A stretch of 64,000 bases of DNA from Pseudorasbora parva (lineage: Eukaryota > Chordata > Actinopteri > Cypriniformes > Gobionidae), in assembly GCF_024679245.1 (NCBI RefSeq), contig NC_090178.1, positions 19,121,713 through 19,185,712 of the forward strand, read 5' to 3'. Below the pieces are notes generated by a model that was not told the origin of the DNA, did not search any database, and saw only the letters and a program-made list of their open reading frames with translations. The translations under genes were made by a program, and so were the position numbers. This document shows positions 20,477 to 54,660 of the stretch, piece after piece. The stretch's first letter is position 1, and each line of letters opens with the position of its first letter.

Positions 20477-21737
20477 CAGATTGCCTGTCTGTCTGTCTAC
20501 CTTTCTGTCTCTGAATTAGTGTTCAACTGTGTTTCTTTCAGCCTTACAGTTCTGCCTGTTACGTTGGGGTTGTTCCCCTCATATCTGTCAAAATCAATAG
20601 ACAGGAAATCGCATTACTAAATTTCTACATTATTACATGATATAATTAGCAAATACTTGAACATGAACTACTCATACTTAGTCACTGCTTTTATGCATAT
20701 GCATGACTGGTATAGTTACGTTTTTACAGATTATGACTGGCATCAGAATATATTTAGATATTTTTGTTACTTAATCAGAATAATATAGGCTATAGTAGGC
20801 AATTTAAAAAAAAATCAAAACAATTAGCATTTGCAGTGCATTTAAGAGAGGTTTCAAATGTGACATTTCTTATATAATAAAAAAAAATCAAAAAAATTTA
20901 CCACTTTGAGGTCCAAAAGAATCCAAAATATTCCTGTCGACGAACTGCACAAATCGAGTTTCAAATCTGTCAATTATCCAAATTTATCATCAGCTTGATG
21001 ACTTTAATTATTTCCACTTATGTTTTGAAGATAAAATGCTTCTAAGTTGTAATCTTATTGTCACACAAAGAGAGATATTCATCTTATGGCATTTTCATCC
21101 ATACCAAAAAAAAACAACTCTATATCTCAATATCTCTTCAGTTGAGTAAAATAATCAGGACAGGAAAAATAAATGTATTAATTATATAGATAAATTATTA
21201 GAATAATTTTATCATATCCCATTTTCCAATTTGATTCTTTAATACATTTAAAAAAGCTAATAATTCTATTTTTGTCCTAAGAAAGCACTTCCATTCCCTT
21301 CAGATCTGTATCAGTGTATTTGGGAGAAAAAGTTTCCATTTCAGTAATCCAATTTGTCCACCAAAGTGAGCAATTCCAAAGGTAAAAAAAACAGATAAGT
21401 GTGGATGAAGTGATGGGTGTGGGGTTATAAAGGAAGGATGAATAAAGGGTGGGAGGGTTGGAGACCTCAGAGAAGGGAGGGGTGAAGGTTTCAGCCTTAG
21501 TACATTAACATTGAGGGATGAGCTTGCACTCATTGTCCAATTTACTCAGGACGTAATATGTGACCTCTGCTTAATGAGTCCTGCAGGACGGTGCCTTCAA
21601 CTCGTGGGATTATACAAATGCTAACACACTCAACTGTGTGTTTGTATTTGTGTTGTGCGTCAAAAAGAGGGCAACTGACCAAAAGTCTAGTGCCAAATCA
21701 CTGTCTAAATGCATACATCTGCAGGTCTGTGTGTGTA

Positions 21738-21739
<2 letters not shown>

Positions 21740-21802
<63 letters not shown>
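21740..21802. repeat. (GA)n microsatellite
   Basis: About 31 uninterrupted GA units, preceded by a short GT run. Confidence 0.95.
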
Positions 21803-21804
<2 letters not shown>

Positions 21805-22212
21805 ATTCCTTTTGTCAATGCATGTGACTTGAGCATCTGTTACCTAGTATCAGTGAAGGGTGCATCAGAAAATGTTGCCCTTAAATCCTGAGGCTCTCAC
21901 AAAAGCGTTGTGCGTGAAAGCCAGCGGAAATTGACGTGCCGTAACAATAAATAACCTGATAGATAGAACAGCAGGATAAGTACTTAGACCTGTCCCGAAA
22001 TGGGCCTGTGTGAACGTGTCTTACCTAATGTTTAATTTTCCCAAACTTTTGTTGCTCTTTTTACGAGTGTCCCCCCCTCCCCCTTTCTTTCCTCCCTCTG
22101 CCCTGCTCCCTCTTTTTCTCTCTCTCCATATTGTCTTCGAAGAAGGGATGACATTTAGACAAGGAGAAGAAAACACAGTGCTGACAAATATTAGAACTGA
22201 GGCAAATAAATC

Positions 22213-22318
<106 letters not shown>

Positions 22319-22573
22319 ATTAGGACAAGATCTTAGATTTCATGGATCTACTGTGGCCCCCAAAAGTACTTCAACACTTAAGTCACAGTTTAAAATGCAA
22401 TAGAAACAAACTATTAAACAAGGTGGCACTTTTACTTGCTTGGTCTTGAGGTGGCTTTTAGTGGTTGCATAGCCAGAAAGTATATTCAAATATTAATATT
22501 ATTATTTTTTAAATAATTTGATACCTAACAAACGTCATTTAAACATTTATGTAAACTAAATGGCAATTTGTTT

Positions 22574-24036
22574 TGCAAAAAAGTTGGGACACTGTACAAA
22601 TTGTGAATAAAAAAGGAATGCAATAATTTACAAATCTCATAAACTTATATTTTATTCACAATAGAATATAGATAACATATCAAATGTTGGAAATGAGACA
22701 TTTTGGATTTCATGAGAGCTACACATTCCAAAAAAGTTGGGACAGGTAGCAATGAGAGACCGGAAAAGTTAAATGTACATACAAGGAACAGCTGGAGGAA
22801 AAATTTGCAAATTATTAGATCAATTGGCAACATGATTGGGTAAAATAAAACAAATAAAAAGAGCCTCTCAGAGTGGCAGTCTCTCAGAAGTCAATATAGG
22901 CAGAGGATCACCAATTCCCCCAAAGGTGTGGCGTAAAATAGTGGAGAAATATCAGAAAGGAGTTTCTCAGAGAACAATGGCAGAGTTTGAAGTTATTATC
23001 ATCTACAGTGCATAATATCATCCAGAGATTCAGAGAATCTGAAATGATCTCTGTGCGTAAGGGTCAAGGCCAGAAAAACATACTGGATGCCCTGATCTTC
23101 AGGCCCTTAGACGGCACTGCATCACATACAGAAATGCTACTGTATGTCAAATCACAACATGGAAACACTTCACCACAATCACTTCCAGAAAACATTGTCA
23201 GTGAACACAATCCACCGTGCCATTCTCTGTTGCCGGCTAAAACTATATGGGTAAAAAAAGAAGCCATAACATGACCCATTTTCTCTGGGTCAAGGCTGGT
23301 AAGGCTGAAAACTGGCAAAGTGGAAAACTGTTCTGTGGTCAGACGAATCAAAATTTGAAGTTGTTTTTGAAAAACTGGAACGCCATGTCATCCGGACTAA
23401 AGAAGACAAGGACAACCCAAGTTGTTATCAGCATTCAGTTCAGAAGCCTGCACCTCTGATGGTATGGGGTTTCATGAGTGTGTGTGGCATGGGCACTGTA
23501 CACATCTGGAAAGGCACCATCAATGCTGAGAGGTATATCCATGTTGAACAACATATGCTCCCATCCAGACGTCATCTCTTTTAGACCTTGCATTTTCCAA
23601 CATGAAAATGCCAGACCACATTCTTCATCAATTCCATAATGACTGCGTAGAACAAGGATCTGTGTACGGAAATGGCCAGCCTGCAATCCAGATCTTTCAC
23701 TTATAGAAAACATTTGTTGCATCATAAAGAGGAAGATGTGACAAAGAAGACCGAAGACAGCTGAGCAACTAGAAGCCTGTATTAGACAAGAATAGGACAA
23801 CATTCCTATTCCTAAACTTGAGCAACTTGTCTCCTCAGTCCCCAGACGTTTGCAGACTGTTATAAAAAGAAGAGGGGATGCCACACAGTGGTAAACATGG
23901 CCTTGTCCCAACTTTTTTGAGATTTGTTGATGCCATGAAATTTAAAATCAACTTATTTTTCACTTAAAATGAATACTTCCACATCATTGCATTATGTTTT
24001 TATTCACAAATTGTACAGTGTCCCAACTTTTTTTGG
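22574..24036 (+). mobile_element. IS630/Tc1/mariner-type transposon with terminal inverted repeats, degenerate
   Basis: Terminal inverted repeats of about 38 bases: CAAAAAAGTTGGGACACTGT at 22575 and its complement ACAGTGTCCCAACTTTTTTT ending near 24034. A second, shorter copy of the CAAAAAAGTTGGGAC word sits inside each end (about 22729 and 23908). Between them, in broken frames on the plus strand, are KGVSQRTMAEFE, WKHFTT, SGKLFCGQTNQNLKLF, FQHENARPH (second catalytic position is E) and NPDLSLIENI. The order is that of a DDE transposase. Stops and frameshifts throughout. Confidence 0.85.
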
Positions 24037-24880
24037 AAATATAATGATAGCATACATTTTATATTATGTTAAAAATTCACATTAATTTTTAAATTTTAAA
24101 AATTTTAAAATTCCAAATTTGTGGATCAATACAAAGAAACTATTTAGATATTTTCTATTGTAAAAATGGAGCATTTTGCATTTTAACATGTTTAATATCT
24201 GCTAAATTCTGCATCGTTTTATACTTTACATTCATGTACCAATATTCTGAAAAGACTTAATTTCCTAGTCGATATATCTCTATGACTGTACTTCTTTTTT
24301 CTTTTCTTTTTTTTATTACATTTATTTACTTAAATACTCTAAGTCTGTTTTCACTGCTGAACTCTTCTGCACCTCAGCAAGCAAATAAATAACTGTGCCT
24401 CCTTACAGATTCACTGCCTTTCTCTCGATTTGAGCAGTGCCCCTATATCTCTCCCTCCCATGCACTTTTTCACCCCCTCTTCTCGTTGTATTCTCTCTTT
24501 GTGTCCTGCCGTCCTTCGCAGTGACGTCTTGCAACTGTCTCCCCCAGCAACACCATGGCGACCTAAACCCCCATGTCATGTCCGGCGCCTCTCTTCTCCT
24601 CATCTCTCCATCCGCTCACCCCTTGCTCATAAATAAAATCTCTTCTTTTTAAATCAAGTGTCCCATCTGTCGGAATCTGTTTTACACGCTCATTTGAGAT
24701 GTCACAGTGGCTAATTGTGGCGGTTTTGTGTGATTTAACATGGGGTTCAGGTGGACACCTGCTGGACTGTGAATTAAAAATTCAACACTGAAATTGTATT
24801 TGAAAATATTATATACACATTTTATTAATATTAAAAATAAATTACATATTTTTTGTTTATATAAATAAATAAATATAAAT
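24037..24880. other. Intergenic, no feature seen
   Basis: AT-rich sequence with a more CT-rich part at 24420-24660. Overlapping open frames there on both strands have no recognisable motif. Confidence 0.4.
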
Positions 24881-24887
24881 CACTTTA

Positions 24888-24888
<1 letters not shown>

Positions 24889-24986
<98 letters not shown>
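24889..24986. repeat. (ATCT)n tetranucleotide microsatellite
   Basis: About 24 nearly perfect TATC/ATCT units. Confidence 0.95.
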
Positions 24987-24994
24987 ATAATATT

Positions 24995-25370
24995 TATCCC
25001 CACTCCGGACTTCATTACCCATAACCCTTTGCCCTGACTCATCATCCATCATTGTTTACACCTGTGTGCCATTAGCCTCATCACCTCAGTCTATATAAAC
25101 CATGTTCACTCTGCTATTCACGGCAAAGTCTTGTAAAGTGTAACCACTACAATTCTGAGCTTGCTATCATGTCTTTATGTCTCTCGGTTTTGGATTAACT
25201 GCCTGTTTCTGGACTGCTCTCTTGTTCCCTGCCTTGTTGTGTTTGTTTGGACTGCCTACATGTATGTTGATCTTGCCTGTACTCTAGACTTCGATTGTGG
25301 ACTGTAGTCTCAATAAAATTGCATTTGGATCCTCAACCTGTGGACTCATCGTTACACTTTGTTAGAGCAC
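24995..25370 (+). mobile_element. Candidate solo LTR (TATA box and poly(A) signal layout)
   Basis: A compact unit has a TATA box (CTATATAAAC near 25090) followed about 220 bases later by CAATAAAATTGC (near 25311) and a CT-rich, tandem-like TGCCTGTTTCTGGACTGC segment. This is the usual order in fish retrotransposon LTRs. No paired LTR, primer-binding site or internal coding region is seen, so it would be a solo LTR. Borders are approximate. Confidence 0.4.
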
Positions 25371-25382
25371 ATCATTAATCAA

Positions 25383-25396
25383 TTTGAGCTTTTGCC

Positions 25397-25472
<76 letters not shown>

Positions 25473-25516
25473 ATTCAATTATACAGCATATATATTAGGG
25501 CAAAAGCTCAAATTTC
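25383..25516. repeat. (TA)n array inside an inverted repeat
   Basis: A (TA)n run at about 25399-25468 is flanked by TTGAGCTTTTGCCCTAATATA on the left (25384-25404) and its complement ATATTAGGGCAAAAGCTCAA on the right (25493-25512). The whole could fold into one hairpin. Confidence 0.8.
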
Positions 25517-25519
25517 TAT

Positions 25520-27260
25520 ATATGAGAACTATATATATATTTAAATATTTGTTTATCCCTTTAATATTTTATTCAAAGAACCTTTCAATGAAGTATATGT
25601 ACAAGTGTGCGTGTGTATATTTTCAATTATATATATTAAAAAAATCTAAAATTTGTATTTGTACACACACATACTAGATCAAGCTCGTAGATATATGCTA
25701 TCCACAACATGACAGAACACAATGATTATTATTGGATGGACTGTTGACCTCACTCTGGAATGCTCGCACTGGGTTACTGTGGACCACTGAGTGAATATTA
25801 TGGGATAGAAATTATATCCCTCCAAACAGGCAATCCCTCCCATTCAGCTCATTATTCCATAAACTACACACTTTCAGTCAGTGAATGAATGAAAAAAATG
25901 ACGTTCTGTTAAGCATCACGTTTCATTTTGCTTGCAGTAGTTCACCGGTCTCATCCATTCATCTCCACTGGATGTCCTCACTGCTCCTTTGAGGAGTGGA
26001 AGCTGTTAGAGTATCTGTGCTTGCTGCAGGATTGGTATTGGTTATCACCTGAAACAAGCATTCATAGCACATGTACACAGACACGTTGTTTTAACTGGGT
26101 CCGCAGTGTCAACATTCCTCTGACCTTCAAGAGGATATTATTGGATGGGGCGAAGTGTGGTGGGGGCTGGGGGGCTTCAGGGTGACCCCCACCCCCTCAC
26201 CCCGCATGGTCTTCCATGATTGGTGACTGTGGGCTACACCTAAGACCCCCCCACCCCCACCCAGATCTCCATGGTGACTGATCTACTTTAAGCAGAAGGG
26301 TGTGCATAAGCATGTGTGTTTGGGGACACAGTACCTGAAGCACTGATGTATTTCTGGTGTTGTACAGGAGAGATGCACTGTGATGTGAGTAACAGACTTC
26401 AAATGTGGATGGTACATAGCATTCAGAGGACAGTGCGATAAAATAAGCCTATTTCTCTTCTGCTGTACATAGACGACAATTTGTCTCTCAAATACATCTG
26501 AATGTACAAAATGTCCAGTAAATGTAGTATGACAGTATCTGTCTGTCTATCTGTCCGTCCGTCCGTCCGTGTGTAAACCCCAATGTTGTCTTTACTTAAA
26601 CAAATCAAGTAATCTTGACCAAATATTACTAGCTTAGTCCAGAAACTCAAAAATATAAGTTAGTATAACTTATTAACCTACAAAATACATAAACGTAAGA
26701 TTTCAAGTTGTTTGAACTCCAAATCAACAATAACTAATTCACTGATTGGAGGACATTTACAAAAGGTGGTCCTTTTCGCCTCGTCTGTCGCTGATTAAAA
26801 TTAAGATGGAGACTTTTTAATATCATCAAGTGATGTTGTTTATTTATTGTTGATGATAACATCATCATGTATTGGCAGAATCCTTGATCTCATGCAGAGT
26901 CTAATGATCTGATTGTCATAGTGGTTATTATTAGTTTTGAAGTATTAATAATAATAGCCGAGATCCTTCACTATGGTAATTGAACAATTTTTTTTATTTT
27001 TAAGTGCACAAAATGTTTAAATCTATAGCATTAGTTAGACACACACAGACATCAAGAATCTGTGTATGAATCTACAATGGTGACAATAAAAAAAAACTAA
27101 AATTCCGATAAACAGATCAACTCTGAACATAAAACAAGCTACAAAAACATCAGAACAAAACAGCAAATGTAAGAATCAAAGAAAATTTGTCACAATTTAG
27201 ATGCATAATTTATCAGACTTAATAAATTACCCAAGAAGTTAATGCTGGTTCTGATAGAAA
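25520..27260. other. Intergenic, no gene seen
   Basis: Mixed AT-rich sequence with a G/C-rich patch at 26150-26275 (runs of C) and a short (GTCC/GTCT)n tract at 26540-26570. No coding similarity recognised. Confidence 0.4.
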
Positions 27261-27261
27261 G

Positions 27262-27720
27262 GTTTTAGAATACACAGTGCATCACAGTTTGTTGCTTATA
27301 GGGCTGCATAGCCACAGACCAGTTAGGGTGCCCATGCTGACCCCTGTCCACCGTAGAAAGCGTCAACATTGGGCAAATGAGCATCAGAACCGGACAACGG
27401 AGCAATGGAAGAAGGTGGACTGGTCTGATGAATCATGGTTTTTTTTTTTTTTACAACACGTGGATGGGTGTGTGTAGCTGGAGAACACATGGCACCAGGA
27501 TGCACATGTGAAGAGGGCAAGCCGGCGGAGGCAGAGTGATGCTTTGGGCAATGTTCTGCTGGAAAACCTTGGGTCCAGCCATCCATGTGGATGTTTCTTT
27601 GACCACCTACCTAAGCTAAGCATTGTTGCAGACCATGTCTTTCATGGAAACGGTATTTCTTGACCTCTTTCAGCAGAATAATGTGCCCTGCCACAAAGCA
27701 AAAATGGTTCAGGAACATAA
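27262..27720 (+). mobile_element. Tc1-like transposase fragment
   Basis: In the plus strand the frame reads LHSHRPVRVPMLTPVHRRKR, then HWANEHQN and VDWSDESWF, the first DDE motif region. It continues in shifted frames through GEHMAPGCT to LFQQNNVPCHKAKMVQE. There the second catalytic aspartate position is asparagine. The helix-turn-helix part, the C-terminus and both inverted repeats are absent. Confidence 0.85.
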
Positions 27721-28379
27721 ATTACATTATTATTACATAATTTCAGCATAGTTGACTCTTTCATAACATAAATCTTTTTTAAATTCCTTAACTTATTTTG
27801 ATGAATTAAAAATGTAAAAACATATGCTGTCATAACTTGATTACCGGTATAGAATTTTTATTTTTCTTATTTTTTAATTTTTTTACAGTGTATCTATCCG
27901 ATACCATGCAAAAAAAAAAAACTAAAGAACTTAAATTGAGCTCAAAGTTTGAGCTCCTTGTCTACTCACAGATAATTTGTGCACTTAAATCCAATTTGGC
28001 AGGCGTCTCAACTAATATATGGAAGTTTTTTTTTCATTGTTGATACTCCACTCGTAAATTCTACCACGAGGGCCGAGGTCCATTATCACTGCCCTTAATC
28101 TGATGGCATGTATGACTGTTGTAGTTCCTCTGCTATATCAATATCAGACCAAAGTGTTTCAGGATTAGGGTCTATCACATTTTAGCAAAGGTGGGAGATG
28201 CAATGAAATACTTTTATATTAGCTTCAATTGTTTGTCCTTCTGAATGGCAAGTTCTAGTTCCTCTAAAAACAAATGGTGTATATATAGAACTGATGGTTA
28301 GATATGTAAATCCAATAACAGCTTTTTTAAATTGCTGGTTTAAAGTCGACATAAAACGGAAGCTGTGATAATCTTTTCT

Positions 28380-28830
28380 TCCTTATTGTGACGTATGTAG
28401 CCTGGTCCTACCAGACTCTTAAACATTTCATTTCACTCGTCTGGCCACTCTCCATCGACAAGAGTTAACTTCCTTGAAGGTGGGTGCTCTGTTGAAGTTT
28501 GAAACTATTGGGTCTGCCCAGAGCCACTCCGGATCTGCCATAACCAATCGCTAACGTTTGGCCATGACATGTCATCTCAAACCATAGACTGTCGTGCACA
28601 ACATCAACGCCATTGTTCCCAGCCACTCCCTCTGTTCGCTTGATTGGGCCTTGATTGGGCCGGAGACCACCAGAGAATATACCACAATCCCAAAAAGATT
28701 ACTGAAGGAACATGAAAATTGAGCGGAAGTACATGGGTGGAGCCAGGATAACGTATGTATATGCAAGTGAAACTTCTCAAACCAGAAGCTTCTCAAACCA
28801 GAAAACATGTATAGGGCGGGACTTGATTTT
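28380..28830. repeat. Probable interspersed repeat, unclassified
   Basis: A segment of higher GC content begins abruptly at CCTGGTCCTACCAGACTC. It contains short self-repeats (TTGATTGGGCC twice near 28643-28662; CTTCTCAAACCAGAA twice near 28772-28803). I believe this is a cyprinid interspersed repeat, but cannot name it from sequence alone. Confidence 0.3.
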
Positions 28831-29610
28831 GTCCAAGGGGAATTCTTTAGATGGTTGAATCATCAAATTGTGATTTGATTGCGATCTCATGTGAGTGACA
28901 GGTTGTCCCGCATTCGCGCCAGTAAACATCTTATCAGAGAAGAGAAGTGAAGAGATTAATTTTGTTTATCAGAAATTGATTGGCTCGCTGTGGTTTGTTA
29001 TGGCTCATGTTCATCTTCAGGGAAGAGAAAATATTTTGTTGCATACGGGAAGGGAAGATATTTTTATTAAAGACTAAGAGGGCACATTAATAAAATAAAA
29101 ATGATGTAAATCAATGCTATGTTCCACAAAAAATAAGAATAGTCCATAAAGTCATGGTGACTTTAAAACTACTTGGCCAAAACTGAACCAGAGTGATGCC
29201 TGATTGGATGAAGATATCACTTCTGCATTTCATTCCCTCTTATGGGAAGTCATCTTGACCTGTTTTAATGTGCAGGTAGCTATAGTCAGCAAGTCACCGG
29301 AGTTCGGACTGCCTAAACGCGTATGAGATTCCGTTTTGGGATTGTCACGGCACATCCAATGTTCATTTAACACTGCTTCACACAGGCTCATTAAGGGTGT
29401 TAGACTTCAGTCTGATATGCGATTAACAAGAAGCAAAAAAGATTTCTGCACCTTGACAGATCATCACCTCTGAAGCTGTGAAGTGTCACTCATGCAGTGT
29501 GTGGCGTTTGACAGATAGCCGAAGCTCACTAGTTGTTAGCCTGAGTTCCAACAAGGTGCTCATACACGTTTTTTGCCACTTGTGCACCAAAAACCAAGCC
29601 AGGTGGACAG
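28831..29610. other. chd4b far-upstream flank, no feature
   Basis: No coding or repeat signal recognised. The open frame at 28895 has no known motif. Confidence 0.4.
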
Positions 29611-29619
29611 ACAGCCGCA

Positions 29620-29970
29620 GATTATTATGGTCTGTCGCCAGCGGCCTGGGGTTTCCCTGGAGACCATGTGACTGGTGTTGTTTTTTTTCCTTCCCTCTCT
29701 TTTAGGAGTTGTGTTTATTATGGGATGTCAGAGCGGCCTGCTTATGACTATTATGGGATGTCGGAGAGGGCGGGAGGGGGCAGTGTCTCCATAGCAACGT
29801 GGTTGCTAAGGGGGCAGGGACTAAGAAAGGGGAAGGCAGTGTGTACTTGCTGGTACTGTGTGCGAGGGGGAGATGATTATTATGGTCTGTAGGTTGCGAG
29901 GTAACTATGCAGAGTTGAGTGAGTGTTGTAGGGAGGGGGGAGCGTGCCTAGGATTATTATGGGATGTCTC
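29620..29970. promoter_or_regulatory. Five-copy TATTATGG(G/T) motif cluster upstream of chd4b
   Basis: Five similar words in one orientation: GATTATTATGGTCTGTCG (29620), TTTATTATGGGATGTCAGAG (29714), GACTATTATGGGATGTCGGAG (29746), GATTATTATGGTCTGTAGG (29875) and GATTATTATGGGATGTCTC (29952). The spacing is irregular, so this is not a tandem repeat. It lies just upstream of the presumed chd4b start. It could be a binding-site cluster; the reverse complement contains CCCATAAT, loosely like ZNF143-type sites. Confidence 0.5.
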
Positions 29971-30178
29971 TACCCCCCCTGATTTCTTTGTGTGTATGAG
30001 GATGTTCGCTTCTGGTCACTGACGCTGGGGAAAGGGGAGAAGAGTGGACGACGTCTCCCAAAGATTTACACCTTTTCGGAGCTTCTTTTTATTTTCCAGT
30101 GATAGGTAGTAACCTGCAGTTTTCGCGTCAGTCAAAAGCTGATCACACCGCCGAGTATCTACACCTTGGACTGACCTG
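29970..30178 (+). other. chd4b: chd4b promoter and noncoding exon 1
   Basis: CpG-containing stretch ending in a strong donor (GACCT|GTAAGT, GT at 30179) that can join to the acceptor at 30757-30758 before the start codon. No TATA box is seen. The start site within this stretch is not determined. Confidence 0.5.
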
Positions 30179-30773
30179 TAAGTCAATTCCTCCCACCCAC
30201 TTCCAACCGCCTGCGTTATATATAAATATACATATAAATTTGCGTCCCTCGATGAGCTTTTTTCTCATAGCATAAAACAGAAAAGAAACACAAAGCTAAA
30301 ATTACGTGAACTTACAACAGTTAGACACCGCGTCATAGCGCCAAATGGTGTTGGTCGGGGGCTTCACGACCTCCGCGTGTTATTTTCAAGAAGGAAAGTT
30401 TTTAAGAATCGAATATAATAATAAACGAAGGCAGATAAGCGCTTTAACTCAACTCATCCAGCCGGCTGCCATTTTCCCTGCAGCCGGATCACTTGACTGT
30501 TTGCTAGCTTTGCTAACTTGATTGACAGCTAAGTTGAGGCGTCTTTCGCTCGGACCGAACGAAAAAGTTTACGAAAAAAGCCGAGATGACACGACTACGT
30601 CAAACTCTTTTTATCACTACACGCTGTATAATGTTGAGGTTTTGAAATGCCACCATCTGTAATTGATTTTATTTCACCGTAACACTGTTAGCCTCCCCTG
30701 TCACTTGTTTCTCTCTCTGTCAACATAACCAAAATATTGTCATTTCTATTTTATTAAGCGTCCTGACGGGAAT

Positions 30774-53349
<22,576 letters not shown>

Positions 53350-54630
53350 TGACCCCCCCCCGGATGAATTTTTCACCCGTACCTCTCACAAGTCACGATG
53401 AGGAATCATCTCACATACATAGAGACATGCACCTGGGTCAGGTGATCAGATCCGTTGTATATATCTGAAATAAGTTCAAGCTGCCCACACTAGTTTGGAC
53501 AGAAGGAGAATGGAGTGGTTCCTATAGCTAACACACTGTGGTTCCCTAACATTTCCCCGTTAAACTCAATTTAGAGGCATTCCCTCCATTTTAAAATTCT
53601 GTGAACACACACTTGCTGACCTAGGAGATGTTAGAATACACAGCACCCAAATTATTCACCAATAGAAATCCAGTTCAGATTTTTCAGGTCACCTCCTTTG
53701 CACTGTTTTAGTCAATGCAGGGCAAGGTTGAAGTGCTGGTGTGGATTTCTTTGTGTGGAATGGATCTTTGCCGTGGGGACTCTTTTCTCCTCAGGTGTGT
53801 ATTATGTTGTAATCCACACTTGTTGAATCACTGTTTTTAGTGCATTTCCACAAGCTTGAATTTCAAATGCCTGTTTGAACCCATAAACATCTGGTTTCCA
53901 ACCAGATACAACCTAAAATCATGTGTTCTCCATCTTATCCTACTTTAAGTCCCGTCAAGCAGCAGTTGGAAGCCGAATGAAAGGTTTATGCTGATGTAAA
54001 CAGAGACCCTGTCCCAAATGCCACTATGAGAATCCTCCTCTGAATCCACATTTTGCCGTCTTAATACCGGATAGACTGTCAGGTAATAGTCCACTGATGC
54101 AGGCACTGCAAACTTACAAACACATCTGAAATGTTAAAGGGGACTCCCTAAAGTTTTGGGAAGCTTTACGGATGTATTTTGGACAGGGCCACAACTCATA
54201 TGAGACCATCAAATGACCTTTCATTCATTTAGAATGAAAGAATCTATAAATATAGTATATATTATAAACAAGATTTTTTTGTTAGCATTATGAGAACTGC
54301 TGCTTAAAGAAAAGTCAAGGTTCATGTTAACTATTGTTTATTAATGAATTATGTGCTTGTTAAAAAAAAATCTACCTTTATTCCCCATTCTCTCTCCTTA
54401 TCGGCCCCTGAATATTGTAATTGGAGAGATTTTGCCACGGTTTCTTTTTCCTACGAGAGTAGATAAAATCCCCCTAGCACAGGTAAAAAAATGCAGCTGT
54501 TTATTTAACGTCTAATTTTTCACTTCCAGGAGTTTTGAATATCTCACTTTGTAATTATTGTTGTTACCCTGTTATTGTTATTATGTCTTCTGTTTCTGTT
54601 TTTTTTTTTTCAGACCTGCAATAAAAAGGT
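53350..54630 (+). other. chd4b: chd4b 3' UTR
   Basis: Follows the TGA at 53347-53349. No coding signal. The first good poly(A) signal is AATAAA at 54620-54625 with a GT-rich stretch after it, giving a 3' UTR of about 1.3 kb. Confidence 0.5.
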
Positions 54631-54660
54631 AACTAAGCGTGCAGAGTGTTGCCTCTTTAT
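54620..54660 (+). terminator. chd4b: Candidate chd4b polyadenylation site
   Basis: AATAAA at 54620-54625 followed by GTGCAGAGTGTTGCC. Confidence 0.4.
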
